From contig NC_061508.1 in NCBI RefSeq assembly GCF_022539505.1, positions 97,133,276 through 97,197,275 of the forward strand: 64,000 nucleotides of DNA, read 5' to 3'. The position numbers and the translations under genes are program-made. The notes under the pieces are model-generated. The model worked only from the letters and a program-made list of their open reading frames with translations. It ran no database searches and was not told the origin of the DNA. This DNA comes from Lolium rigidum. Lineage: Eukaryota > Streptophyta > Magnoliopsida > Poales > Poaceae. Below are positions 45,905 through 56,473 of this stretch, in pieces. Every line of letters starts with the position of its first letter. Position 1 is the stretch's first letter.

Positions 45905-45996
45905 TGTCTAAATTTGAAAGTATCTGCATATTAAATCATGTCTACATACATTTAACTTCAGACAAACCTAATTCAACTTTTTATAAACAAAGGTAG
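45905..45996. mobile_element. Stowaway MITE, right half
   Basis: TGTCTAAATTTGAA repeats the end of the left half (target duplication of the LINE). The sequence then proceeds to the inverted terminus CAAAGGTAG followed by TA. Confidence 0.65.
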
Positions 45997-46385
45997 TATT
46001 TATTACCATTTGATTTCCTCTAGTTTTTGCAACCTTTTTCTGAAAGTGATGTGTGTCAAACACTAAAAGGACAAACGAGCAAAAAAGAAAAATGCAACAG
46101 GACAGTATAATCTTGGTAATGGGCCAACTCCACTTGCCGTCTCGTCACTCCCGTTGGATTTGGGCCTACTACCAAGGTCAATTGACCGCGGTCGAAGGGG
46201 TGAAAGAAAAACGTCTGTTTCTAGGAAGGATTTTTTTTTTGAAATAAAAGAATTTTATTTTCTTTAAGTGGCTGCTCTACCTCTGAAAACCCTTTCTGGT
46301 CCATAACGTTTTCAAGTTCACACTTGCCTTGATTAATTTTCCAAGCCGCTAAGCCACGGGTATCCTCAGAAATTGAAGTTGCTAA
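45997..46385. other. Spacer with possible short retroposon
   Basis: A run of T near 46229-46238 followed by GAAATAAAAGAATTTTATTTTC could be the antisense 3' end of a short retroposon. Nothing else recognised. Confidence 0.35.
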
Positions 46386-46772
46386 GGGCATCTTCAACGG
46401 GGCGACGCAAACGGTCCGTTGTGACCGAAAATGCGTCTGGGTCCTCCTCCAGCGGGGCAACGCAAAGTGACCGGGCCGTTGCGGCGACGCAAACCTGGTC
46501 CAAATATGCGCCTCGGATGCGTCTCTGCGGACGCTGTGCGGATGCGGAAAGTGTCCGCTCGCGTCTGGCGAACGATTCGTCGGGCCCGCCTGGCTGCGAC
46601 CCTGCGTCGATGCGTCTTCTTAGGCGCGCCAGCGACTGGCGCCGCTGTGTCGCTTCGGCAGTCTGCGCCACGTTAATGGCGATGCCTCAGCTGCTGAGCG
46701 GCCGCCGCCCACCTCCGCCAACGAAGTTAATGGCGACGTCACTCGTCCCGCGGCTGTCTCCTGCCTCCGGGC

Positions 46773-46780
46773 TATATAAA
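46773..46780 (+). promoter_or_regulatory. TATA box of the B3-like passenger gene
   Basis: TATATAAA in GGGCTATATAAAGAGG, 117 bp before the ATG at 46897. Confidence 0.7.
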
Positions 46781-46896
46781 GAGGATGCGCGTTCTTCTTC
46801 CTCATGCACTCCTAAAAGCAAACCCTAGCCGCCACAAGCTTCACCGTAGCGCCGCCTAGCTCTTCATGCGACGCAGCCAGGCCCGCGAGGAAGTCC

Positions 46897-47391
46897 ATGG
46901 CGGGACCTGGTGGCCAGCGAGGCAGTCGAGGCCGCGGGCCTGGGCGCCCCTTGGGCCGTGGCCGGGGCAGGGGCCGCCGTGGTGGAGCAGCTACGACACC
47001 ACGGTCGCCGTCACCTGCGCCCTCCTCGTCTTCGCAGGAGGACTGCTGCTTCGAGTTCCTCCTCCGCATCGACGACGATCCACTCGGCATCAAGCGGCTC
47101 CCGGACAAGTTCGCCGAGTTCGTTGATGGCGTTAAGCCGGCGCAGTTGCAGCTACGGGAGGCCAGCTGTAACTTCTACCGGTGGAATGTCGAGGTCTTGT
47201 TCGGCTGGCAGGGCAAGATGTACCTGCACACGGGGTGGGACAAGTTCGCCTGCGACCTCGAGTTCGAGCCCAGCTGCCAGCTCACCTTCTTCTACGAGGG
47301 TGATGACGAGATGATCGTCAAGGTGTCCGACGACACAGCGTGCCACAGGCACTATCAGACCGGCGAATCCGGCTCGGACACCGATAGTTAG
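46897..47391 (+). CDS. B3-like domain protein carried by a Harbinger element
   Basis: 164 codons, ATG 46897 to stop 47389-47391. Residues 1-45 are Gly/Arg-rich (GRGRGRGRRGG) and Ser/Pro-rich, a plausible nucleic-acid-binding or nuclear-entry tail. Residues about 47-150 resemble a short B3 DNA-binding fold of the REM-like type: FEFLLRIDDD, RLPDKFAEFVDG, AQLQLREASCNFYRWNVEV, HTGWDKFACDLE and CQLTFFYEGDDEMIVKV. The order (entry strand, LPxxF, GW-x-F, FxYxG) is that of B3 domains. The C-terminus is GESGSDTDS. The frame is intact with a TATA box and a 5' leader, so it could be expressed. The role in the element is unknown; alternatively it is a captured host gene. Confidence 0.68.
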   Translation: MAGPGGQRGSRGRGPGRPLGRGRGRGRRGGAATTPRSPSPAPSSSSQEDCCFEFLLRIDDDPLGIKRLPDKFAEFVDGVKPAQLQLREASCNFYRWNVEVLFGWQGKMYLHTGWDKFACDLEFEPSCQLTFFYEGDDEMIVKVSDDTACHRHYQTGESGSDTDS

Positions 47392-47887
47392 AACTTAGAG
47401 TGTTCTTTCTTTGCAGCGAATATGGCTACGAGCCAATGGAAGCCGCTAGTGGAGGTTTCTGGTTGTTCTTCTTCGAAAGAACCAACAGGGCCATCGTCAC
47501 CAGCTGTATTTTCTAGTTTGGGTGACTGGGTGTTCCCTCGAATGTTTTTTCTTGGCAGCGAACATACGGAAATCAACACAACTGGATTCTTTTTTTTTTA
47601 TGTTTTATTTATGTCAATCATGGTTCAAACTATGTATTAGTTTGTGTAAACCATGTTCCAAACTATGTATTAGCTTGCGTAAAATCATGTTCTAATATAT
47701 AATATTTGAAACTATGTTTAAATGGAGAAGAGAAAAAAAAAAGTAAAAAAAATGCGTCGCCCCGCTGGAGCCACCCTCAGACGCAAGCGGATGCGCGGAA
47801 AAAAAAACGATTATTTTAACGTCCACGGCGCGATGCTAACAGATGCCATGACAATAAAATGCGTCGCGCAGCTGGAGATCTGTCTAA

Positions 47888-48435
47888 GGCTAGGCAAAGT
47901 TCCACTTTGTCGTCTGCTGGAGTGCCGGCCAACCGCTGGTACGAATTCGTGACCACGCGTACACATGAGGTGCCGCTTCTTCTCCGATCCTGTGATGTAC
48001 AAGCCGATGTCTGGCGTGATATGTTTGACCAGCGCTCGTGAGAGTGAACGTCAACTGTCAGCGGACTAAATTTCATTGACACCGACGTCTACCCTTGACT
48101 CCCACACTCTGAAATCTGAAGCTGAGACCCAGGCACCAGTAGTCTAGGTACTTCACACACGTCGTGGAACAGACCGGACCTCATAAATTTTTGTATGGAA
48201 GAGGGAAACTTGATTTGGTCGGATCAGTTGGCACGTGTTAACTTTTCTCTACAGGAAAATGCTTACCTGAATTTTTGTCGCAGGGGGAGACTTGTTTGGC
48301 CAAATTGGGCAGGGTACGGCCGCAACGCTACGGGCAGAAATCCATGAACAGCAGGGACGTTCGTGTCAATGGATGTGCTACATTTTACAGTACACGTCCG
48401 AACTGTTGACGAGAGTGAATCGGGGATTCTTCGCC
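47888..48435. other. Unassigned sequence
   Basis: No domain, repeat end or open frame of interest recognised. Confidence 0.3.
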
Positions 48436-49365
48436 AGAGGTCTTTCTATTTTTTTTTTTGAAACGAGGCAAAAGACTTGCCATTTTCATTAATAAAAAAG
48501 AAATACAGAATTTGGCTAGTTTATTAGCGGAAAATCGGCCGAAAACCGAAACAAGTGCCCCGACGACCGTCATGGAGCACGACCGCCGCGGGGGCACAAA
48601 GCCACCCTGACAACCCACACAAGATACACAGGCCGCCGAAGCGAGAAGTCGTCGCGGTTGACCTTCAACGTCATCGTCATCGTCAGAGGAAATAGCAGAT
48701 CACACCACTTGTTGGTGCTTTTTTTGCAAAGAACCACAACAATGGTTTGTTGTTGCAAGGAACACCACATTTTTCTTTAATTAATTGCGCAGAACACATA
48801 AAAGTAATTAAGCAGCTTGATGGCCAATTCGTTAGTCAGACTTATTGTTACGCGGGCAATTCGTCTCGGTCTGCCGCATCGTCAGTTTGGACTGACCCAA
48901 GTGCCATTTTTTTGTTTCGTTTCCAATTTTTACTTTTATGTTTATTTATTCTAATTTTCAAAATTAGAATATTTTTAAAAATTGCATACTTTTAAAAGCC
49001 AACCAATTTTTAAACAATTGTTTTGTAATAGTCAACTATTTTATAAAACACTATGAACTACACATCACATGCATATTATCAACACATCCCTAAAGAGCAC
49101 TAAGCTCCTAGGGTTGGGCGCGTCCCTGGGAGAGTCGTGGGTCGCTTTCATGGGTCCTACTTCGTGTGCTGGCGTGGCGGTGCGATCCCAGACGCCGAGT
49201 CGCATACGCCGAGCGAGGAGAGGTATCGCGAAGTCGGTTTCTGGTCCCTTTGACCGGGGCCGTCTTTCTCCTCTTCTTATTTTCTTCGGCCTCGCGAGGA
49301 GAACTTGGATTCACTGGGTTTTTCCTCTTCGTCCTTGGAGCTGCGCCAGTGTCTACGGGTGTGGG

Positions 49366-49540
49366 TTGCGGTGGTGCCTGGCCTCCGGTGCTGCATCGTC
49401 TTGGGTGGTGCCGCAGTGGTCGCCCGCCTCCTCCGTGGCGGTTCGGTGTCTGGTGTGTGTTGCGGCGGTGCCTGGCCTCCGGTGCTGCCTCGGCTTGGGT
49501 GGCGCCGCGGTCGTCGCCCGCCTCGTCCGTGCCGGTTCTT
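49366..49540 (+). repeat. 94 bp tandem duplication inside the Mutator-like element
   Basis: TTGCGGTGGTGCCTGGCCTC at 49366 recurs as TTGCGGCGGTGCCTGGCCTC at 49460; the following 80 bp match with scattered changes. Confidence 0.8.
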
Positions 49541-50192
49541 TCTTCCCGCTGGTTTGGTTCCCCTATTTCTCTCTCTGAGATGTTTCTCGATTTAGTGGCC
49601 GATGAGATTGAAGTTGCCTCTGTGGAGATTTAGCTTCTGACCTTTGTGTATTGGATCGATGATGGTTGTGTCTGGATCCATTTCTTGGGGATTGGGCCGG
49701 TCTGCGTCCGTTCGGTGCTTGTTGTCGATTCACCGCTTTGGTGGCGCATTTGTATGCTGTTCTTTCCGGTGGCGCTGATCTGTTGTGCTAATTGTGTTTT
49801 GGGCGCGGGTTTTGTTTGACGCCTGCTCGGCTACACCACTATTCCATTTTTCGCATTGTTAGCTTATTATGCCTACATCGCCTACCATATATCACATGTG
49901 AAGCCAAAAAAGTATAGATCGCAAAAATATAAAATTATAGCAACAAAGAACGGCGCCGCAATGCGCGCAAGGACCATCTAGTAGTACCTCCATCCCAAGG
50001 CTTATGCCACCCTTTCTCATTAGATGGTGACAAAGTACCTCGGGCAGTCATCGGGGTCATTGCTACTGTCGATGAGGCGTTGTTGTCCAAGGTACTCCGC
50101 TACCTTCACGGCCTTCGTGGCCTCTTCCTCGTCCTCCTCCTCATCCTCCTCCTCCTTCACCTCCGGCTTCGGGGCGAGGAGGGTCGTACCGC

Positions 50193-50415
50193 CGGAACTC
50201 GCGTGCGCGTCTCTGCTGCTGCCGCGCCGGTTCGCAGATTATGATTCCGCCACTTAGTAAGTCCGATTGCATTGACACGGAAGTTTAAACTGCGCCAAAG
50301 CGCAAGGTGAAGGAGTACACGACACCACCCCCAAATCGAAGACGCGGTAGCGGTGGGGGAATCACAATCCGCGAACCGGCGCGGCAGCAGCAGAGACGCG
50401 CGGGTTCCGGCGACA
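50193..50415. repeat. Inverted repeat (hairpin) of captured sequence
   Basis: 50193-50254 (GCCGGAACTCGCGTGCGCGT, then CTGCTGCTGCCGCGCCGG) is the reverse complement, with few mismatches, of 50358-50415. The loop is about 100 bp. Confidence 0.75.
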
Positions 50416-51428
50416 TGAACCTCATGGTCCCGCGGAATCACAAAAATGGTTGGATTTTAAAAATATTTAATTTTTAAAAATATTCTGATTTTGAAAATTT
50501 AAAAATAAACATAAAAAGAAAAATCTAAAACGAAACAAAAAATGGCATTTGGGCCGGTCCAAACTGACAATGCGGTAGACCGAGAGGAATTGCCCGCGTA
50601 ACAGTAAGCCTGACTAACAGATTGACCTTCAAGCTGTTTAATTACTTTTATGTGTTCTGTGCAAACAATTAAAGCAAAATGTGGTGTTCCTTGCAACAAC
50701 AAACCATTGTTGTGGTTCTTTGCAAAAGAAGCACCAACAAATGGTGTGATCTGCTATTTCCTCTCATCGTCATCACTCTTTAGCGACTCCGACTTCACCG
50801 AAGAACCAACCACCAAGACCTCGCCGAAGCGGCGCCGTGAAGCTCAAGCCGGCCACCGCCAAACAAGCGACTCCTCGTGAAGCAACATGCAGCTCCAACT
50901 CTGATGATGAGCTCTGAAGAGGATAAGCGCAAGACATGCGCCGAGGAAGATCATCGCCAGAGGGCCACCCTGCAGGTCATCGTACGCTGCTCAAATGGAG
51001 ACTCTCGACAAACCATAGCAGCTCCGACTCCACCGCAAGCGAAGAAGCTCAGACGCTCGCCGAAGCCAAGGTCTTGACGCTACCAGACCATCCTCACCAC
51101 CGCCATCGTTGCCACACAAGCCACTACACGGACCTCACACATCGCCGGCCACCCACCGCGATGCCGTACGAGTCCAGCCTCAGGAAAGCACGTTGGGGAA
51201 TAAAGCCTTCAAGACAACGCCCACAAGAGGGAAGCGACGTGGATCGACGCCGTCATCTGACCCTACCACGGCCTAGGCTTTCACCCGAAAAACTATGCTC
51301 CGGGAGCGAAGGAGGTCGAAGGCTCCATGAAGGTCCCCAAGAGGATAGCGACATCCGCAGCTGCCGCGCCATCAGCGGAAGAGGTCTTTCTATTGGAATC
51401 TGTAGCCAGTGATTTGGAGTATATAGGG

Positions 51429-51835
51429 GAAGACTTAGGTAGGATCACCCTTTAGATAGGATCTATGAGAACAATTTTTTTGAAGCATAAAACATGTTCA
51501 AAATATTATGAAAAAAAATGACAACGCACATATATGTTACATATGCAAGATCAAAAAATTGCAGCTTCAAATTCGTCATATACTTAGAGAACCAAAAAAG
51601 ACAAAATTAGGTGTGAATAGTGTGAACTAGAATTCAATCAGATCTGACACTATTCATAGTCAGATTTGTCTTTTTTATTTCTTCAAGTGTAGATCAAATT
51701 TTGAGCTGAATTTTTTTGGAGTTGTAGATACAATCCATATGTATGTTATATTCAGATTTTTTCGAATGATAAAAATATGTTTTATGTGAGTTGATCCTAT
51801 GATCTCACCTAATTGATAGATCCTATACAAGTCTC
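51429..51835. mobile_element. MITE-like element, class uncertain
   Basis: GACTTAGGTAGGATCACCC at left pairs imperfectly with GACTTGTATAGGATCTATC read from the right, around an AT-rich core with some internal symmetry. Confidence 0.4.
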
Positions 51836-53334
51836 CCTCGGAGTATATACGTGCCTGGCAATTCTTTTGGTAGGTCGTACGGCTTGTCCTGTGCACCACG
51901 CGTTTGCTATTTTCCAAGCTCGCCGAATTCTCTTATATGACTTCAAACCCAGGTGGGTTTACAATTGTGTGTTTTACGAAGATCAAATATTTTCTTGGTG
52001 AGAGACGTATTTTCAATTTTTTGCCGAAATACAGTATAGACGTAGACGCTCACATATATGTACATACACTCACCCCTATGAACGCACGCACGCACACCCT
52101 ACCCCTATGAGCACCTCCGAGAGACTGCGTCTAAGAAACTTCATCCGACGGGTCTTGAGATTGACGAAATCACCACATGCGCCTCGCTATCGACGGGAAC
52201 GTCGCCTCCCACTGAAGAATATTCTGCCTTTTCATTGATAGCGAGGCGACAGTGGTTACTTGGTTAATATCAAGATCTTACATGCCGACTCAGTTTTTTG
52301 AAATTGCTTGCATCTTACCATTCTTGGAACAGAGCGGGAAGTTTACAAATAATTGCATCTTTTTTCAATGGAATGCGGTAGGAAAACCCCTAGAACCATT
52401 CTTTTTAAAGACTCATTTAATTCATCGGATAGGAAAATCATAGAAATAGAAAAAGCATAGGGTTAAGATGTCATGGCTAGTTGAATCCTATAAAAAGATG
52501 AGTTGTGTTTGATTGTGCCAAAGAAAATTTTCCATAAGGTATGACGTAATGTTTTATTTCTATAGGATTTGCATTACAAGATTTCTATAGGATTGGTTCC
52601 TATGAATCAAACAACTAGTGTAGGAAAAATTATCATAGGATCTAAATCCTACACAATTCCTATACAAATCCCATGAACCGAAGAAGCCCTAAAAATAATA
52701 AGAATTCATATCTGTGTCTGTGAGAACTTAAATATGGATGGTTGGAGTTGTTAAGTTATTGCTTTAACTATGCTCTTGCAAAATAGGAATGAATCCGTAA
52801 TTTCACTAGCTCCTTTGACCGTTACCGATCCTTGCTCTACTGGCCTGGTAAGCTAATGAAATTAGGTTGGGTTGCATGGGTTAGAGCTCCACATGTAAGG
52901 ACACATGTCAGCATAAACGAGGAGTGGTATTTTTTCCGTCCATGGGACTTCCCGTGCACAAAATGCTTGGGCGATGTCAAGTTATCATCGTTGACTGAAC
53001 ATGGATGTCTTTTTTCTTTAGAGCGCGTAAAATACGTGCCATATTTTCTTTGTAGAGCAAGAGCAATCAAATTACAAGATTTGGCTTAAACGAACTACCA
53101 ACAATCAGTTTAGCTTACCCAATGCCACACCTGCCCTAAGCCTACTCTCCCGCTAGAAGTTCTCTCCCTCCAACTCTTCCACACTCCCATAGCCTCAACT
53201 CGTCATGAATCCTTTCATCAACCTCCTAGTGTTACATTGGTCTCTTGTGTTACCAAATACATGAGTATTTCTCTGTTTCCAGAGCATTCTGGCAGTCAAG
53301 ATTGATCATCTTGTCGAATTTCCTCCTATCGTGA
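51836..53334. other. Repeat-rich sequence without genes
   Basis: 52020-52240 contains ACGCACGCACGCACACCC and CGCCTCGCTATCGACGGGAAC, a common grass dispersed repeat of unknown class. 52440-52690 is a probable hAT- or Tourist-like MITE rich in TCCTATAGGATT-like motifs. No coding sequence. Confidence 0.4.
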
Positions 53335-53387
53335 CGCTCACTCCATTAAGATGCCAGGCGTGAACAGAATTGGCACAGACATAAGCA

Positions 53388-53750
53388 GATTTGGTGCACA
53401 TGAGCACCAGCGCTTCTGATTTTCAAAATATTTTAAAACTATACTTCTGTGTTTAAAAAAATCATTCCATAAATACATATACATGTCTTGAATATTCGTG
53501 TGAAGTTTCGTTAGAAATTGCACTGTATTTTGAGCTACAGAAAAAACAAATTTGTGGCTACGTATAGAGGTAGATATTTATCAGAAATTTATCTTTTTTA
53601 TATAGCTCAAATACAACATATTTTTCTCCAAATTTTTTTACCGTACCTTCAGAATGTTTATATGTATGTGAATATTTAACTTTAACTTTTTTAGAATCCA
53701 AAAAATATAATTTTAAAACTCAAAAGCACCGGTGCTCATGTGCCAAATAC
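53388..53750. mobile_element. MITE with ~35 bp inverted ends (Mutator-type, tentative)
   Basis: TTGGTGCACATGAGCACC at left and TTGGCACATGAGCACCGG read from the right, continuing into inverted AT-rich arms. It interrupts the unit C match. No clean TSD was identified. Confidence 0.6.
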
Positions 53751-54286
53751 ACTTTTCGGAAACAAACTTGCTTGGTCGTTTCTACGGTATGAAAATGTGA
53801 TCAAACTGTTGTGGGATAACTTGCGGATTTTCTTTTCAACTTGCGGGTATATCTATCGATTCTGCTGTTGCATTCATGTGCAAACAGCAGTGACTCTTTA
53901 ATTCCCATGCTGGATGTGTTGGAATATGGTAGGCTCTGTCTCTTCTCTGTCACCTGTAAGCGTAGTACTCCAATTGGGTACTACTACTCCATTAGAGCAT
54001 CCCCACTCGTTGGCGCTCCCCACGCCCAAATCCGGCGAAATTTTCGTCCGGATTGGAGGAAGATTTGGCGTGGGGAGTAGTAGTTTCCCAGCCGCGTGCC
54101 CAGGCGAAGTCGACGATGCGAATTTAAAAACGGAAACTTGACAAACTACGGCTAAAAACGGGTGAATATAGACTAAATTTAATGATATTTATTACATTAC
54201 GGGAGGAGTTCATACATAGAGGCCGACTCGACTATATTTCGAATTCGGCTAGGGAAATTCAAACGCTAATTTTAAAACACGGCGCT

Positions 54287-55464
54287 CTACATGCCGAAAT
54301 GACGGTAGAACACCGTGTAGTCGCCGCCGTCGTCGTCGGAGCCGTCGTCGTTGGCCTTCGGATGCGCGGCCTGGCTGCCGCTGCCCGGCCGGCGTCTCCC
54401 CACCCCGGGATGGCTTGTACCCGGCCGTCGTCGGAGGACTCGAGGTCGACGACGGGGACAGCGACGCCGGATGGAGGTGTCGCAGGACGGCGGTACCGCG
54501 CGACATCGTCGTTGGCGGCTGGAGCGGCGCGGCGGCGAGTTGGCGTGCGGCGGCCAGGTCCAGCAGCCGCCGCTGCTGCTCCGCCTCCTCGGCGCTCCCG
54601 GCCGCGCTCGGCCCAGTCCAAGTGCGGCGTCGTCCGCGCGCTTCTCCTCCTCCATGTCGTGCAGCGACCCGGCGATCGCCTCCGCCATCGCGGCGTCCCT
54701 CCGCGCGCTCGCCTCCTCCTCGGCGAGCTGGCTTGCGGCGGCCTCTTTCTTCGTCTTCTTCCGGCCGCTCGCGGCGCGGAAGGCTGTTCTCGGATGACGA
54801 GGGCGCCGCCGCTGCGCCCTCCGGTCGCCGGCGGAGACGCCGGCTCCTTCTTGACGCGCACCGGCGTCGAAGGCGACGCCGCTCCTCCTCTTCACCGGCG
54901 CCAAGGATGACCTTGACGCCGATCCGGAAGACGACGAGCCGGCAGCCATGCGCCGTGGCTGCCAGACGCTTCCCCGACGGCGGCTCGCCGATGCCCTCGA
55001 TGCCGATAGAGGGGGCATCGTGAGCACCGGGAAGTTGCCGCCCTCGATGTGCGCGAGGACGTTCGCCAACGTCCTTTCCGGCGCGCTCCACCACCGTCGG
55101 CGGCCCGCGGCGTTGTTGCGCGCAGCGGAGGCGGCGGGCCGTCGTAGGCCGCCGCCTCCCGCTCCCACCGCCGGAGGAAGTAGGAGTTCCACCGCGTGTA
55201 GTTCTCGGGGTGGTGGCGCGGGTCGGCGCGCTCCTCGTCGGTCATCGTCATCCTCGCCTCCTCGATGGCGACGTCGAGGGCATGGCCCCGCGGCGGCGGC
55301 GGGATTGGAACGCCGCCAGCGCTTAGCCGCCAGCCGCCTCCGGGAGGCCTCGTGTCCGGCGGGCAGGGGTACCCCGCCTGGTGGAGGAGGTGCCCCTCCC
55401 ACGCGTGGAGCGACCGGCGGGGGAAGCCGTTGTTGGCTGCGCCGTCGTCGTCGTAGAACGCCAT
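54287..55464 (-). pseudogene. Passenger gene of Harbinger element (MAFYDDD family), frameshifted
   Basis: ATG 55462-55464 opens MAFYDDDGAANNGFPRR, then HAWEGHLLHQAGYPCPP, YTRWNSYFLRRWERE. The frame then shifts (near 55150) to WWSAPERTLANVLAHIEGG, NFPVLTMPP and MAAGSSSSGSASRSS. Other frames carry VKKEPASPP, GALVIRE and VPVVDLESSDD. The end, back in the second frame, is GGDYTVFYRHFGM and a stop at 54287. A helical KKTKKEAAASQLAEEEAS / AMAEAIAGSLHDMEEEK segment lies near the middle. At least two frameshifts break it. I recall similar hypothetical proteins repeated in grass genomes but know no function. Confidence 0.65.
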
Positions 55465-55531
55465 CTTGAGAGTAGAGGGAGAGTGGAGGGAGAGTGGAGC
55501 ACGGGGTACGCCTGCGGCGAGCGGACCGGCG

Positions 55532-55537
55532 TATATA
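55532..55537 (-). promoter_or_regulatory. TATA box of the passenger gene
   Basis: The minus strand reads CCTATATACGCC, about 70 bp upstream of ATG 55464. Confidence 0.6.
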
Positions 55538-56051
55538 GGCGTGGCCGACGCGGGGATTAAATGCCGCGTGGATTGCGACGCGTCCGCGGCGAGCCAACCG
55601 GCGGCAGCCTTTAGTGCGCGCGGAAGACGATGCGTGCGCGGAAGACGACGACATTAACTCGCCGCGTGGCCGGCGAATGCGGACCGGCGGCAGGCTTTAC
55701 AGCGCGCGGAAGACGATGCGATGAGGACGACGATCGGTTTCTCTCGCCGACAAGTTGGGGCCACCGTGACGCGCGGGAAGTTTCTCGCCGCTTCGCGCGC
55801 TGCTTTCGTCCGGAGTCCCCGAGCGCCCCGGGGGCCGGGATGTCGTGGGATCGCCGGATGAATTTAGGCCCAAATCCGGACGAAAACGAGGAACCGGGGG
55901 CGCGACTGGGCCGAATTACGCCGTCCGGATGGAAAAAACGCTCGCCGGGGGCCTGTTCGGGGGGACGAGTGGAGATGCTCTTATGCACAGCGCAATTTGC
56001 AACGGCTGGGAATTTTTCAAATGCAGGCCAACCCAATATAGTACTACTTTA

Positions 56052-56473
56052 GAGCATCTCCAGCCCCGTCCCCCAAACGGATTTGGGGCGCCGGACAAAA
56101 AAAACTGTTCCAGCCGCGTCTCCCAAAGCCCAATTTTGTCCGGCGCGCCTCCATACGGTGTCCGGCGCCCCGAGCCCGTCTCCGTCCCACAGAAGACGCT
56201 CCGGGCACGCCGGACACAACGAAAAGCGAGGCGAACCGACGCGGGCCCGACGCGTCAGCGGTTCGTAAGTCTAACACCCCGTCGCCTACCTTTGGTCAAG
56301 CGACGTTAATGGCGTCCCTGTTTTCCCAGGCGACGCAGGGACGCGTTTCGTCGTGCATGGCCGCGTGGCCATCCGCGCCGGCGTTATTGCGTGCAACCAC
56401 CCGCTGTCGCCGCTGTTTAAAGACGCCCTGCAGTTCTCACCGCTCACAAATCTTCTCGTCGCCGCCGCCTCCC
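56052..56473. mobile_element. Harbinger element, right part missing
   Basis: Begins GAGCATCTCCAGCCCCGTC right after TTA (56049-56051). It contains TCCGGCGCGCC-type subterminal repeats and a GTTTAAAGACGCC possible core promoter near 56415. It is cut at 56474 by the BARE-like LTR. The right end is not in the window. Confidence 0.65.

Larger units (their letters stand above)
46386..47884 (+). mobile_element. Harbinger element carrying a B3-like gene
   Basis: 1499 bp. Left end GGGCATCTTCAACGGGGCGA; inverted right end GACAGATCTCCAGCTGCGCGA; TAA duplication at 46383-46385 and 47885-47887. Subterminal GACGCAAACGG blocks resemble the transposase-relic element at 17579. No transposase inside; instead a passenger gene with its own TATA box. 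Confidence 0.75.
48686..50763. mobile_element. Mutator-like element (Pack-MULE-like), 2.1 kb
   Basis: Long inverted termini of about 310 bp (48686-48998 and 50451-50763), both starting GAGGAAATAGCAGATCACACC, look roughly 85-90% alike by eye. A perfect 9 bp duplication TCATCGTCA (48677-48685, 50764-50772) flanks it, the Mutator signature. The interior is G+C-rich, lacks a transposase, and contains a 94 bp tandem duplication and a long palindrome, which suggests captured gene fragments. Confidence 0.85.
48451..51379 (-). mobile_element. Probable poly-A retroposon on the minus strand
   Basis: A 15 bp direct repeat AGAGGTCTTTCTATT (48436-48450, 51380-51394) flanks the segment. A T-run follows the left copy, then GGCAAAAGACTTGCCATTTTC, as at the 3' end of antisense plant retroposons. 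Without the nested Mutator element it is about 840 bp. No RT remnant was seen, so class (LINE fragment, SINE-like or processed transcript) is open. Confidence 0.58.
53995..55980 (-). mobile_element. Harbinger element carrying a passenger gene (2.0 kb)
   Basis: Ends GAGCATCCCCACTCGT and, inverted, GAGCATCTCCACTCGT, with TTA duplicated at 53992-53994 and 55981-55983. Removing it restores the unit C sequence collinear with units A and B, which proves the insertion. It contains no transposase but a minus-strand gene with a TATA box. Its right end matches the 346 bp element at 1090-1435. Confidence 0.88.
53335..56048 (+). repeat. Duplicated non-coding segment, unit C (partial)
   Basis: 53340-53385 (CGTGAACAGAATTGGCACA) matches unit B at 22345. 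53755-53994 matches 22395-22560 and 19405-19600, sharing AACAGCAGTGACTCTTTAAT. 55981-56048 (GCGCAATTTGCAACGGC) matches 22588 and 19655. The parts are split by a MITE and a 2 kb Harbinger element. It lies 30 kb from units A and B. Confidence 0.75.

Noticed and set aside
49069..49633. Overlapping frames in the Mutator-like element as a real protein
   Set aside because: Three frames are open together over a 94 bp tandem duplication, and none shows a domain; captured fragments are a better reading.
50024..50441. Possible zinc-finger (GRF-type) gene on either strand
   Set aside because: The similarity between strands comes from the hairpin arms; no cysteine pattern was found.
54351..55469. Plus-strand frames over the passenger gene
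   Set aside because: Antisense shadows of the minus-strand passenger gene, dominated by Arg/Ala/Ser from G+C-rich codons.
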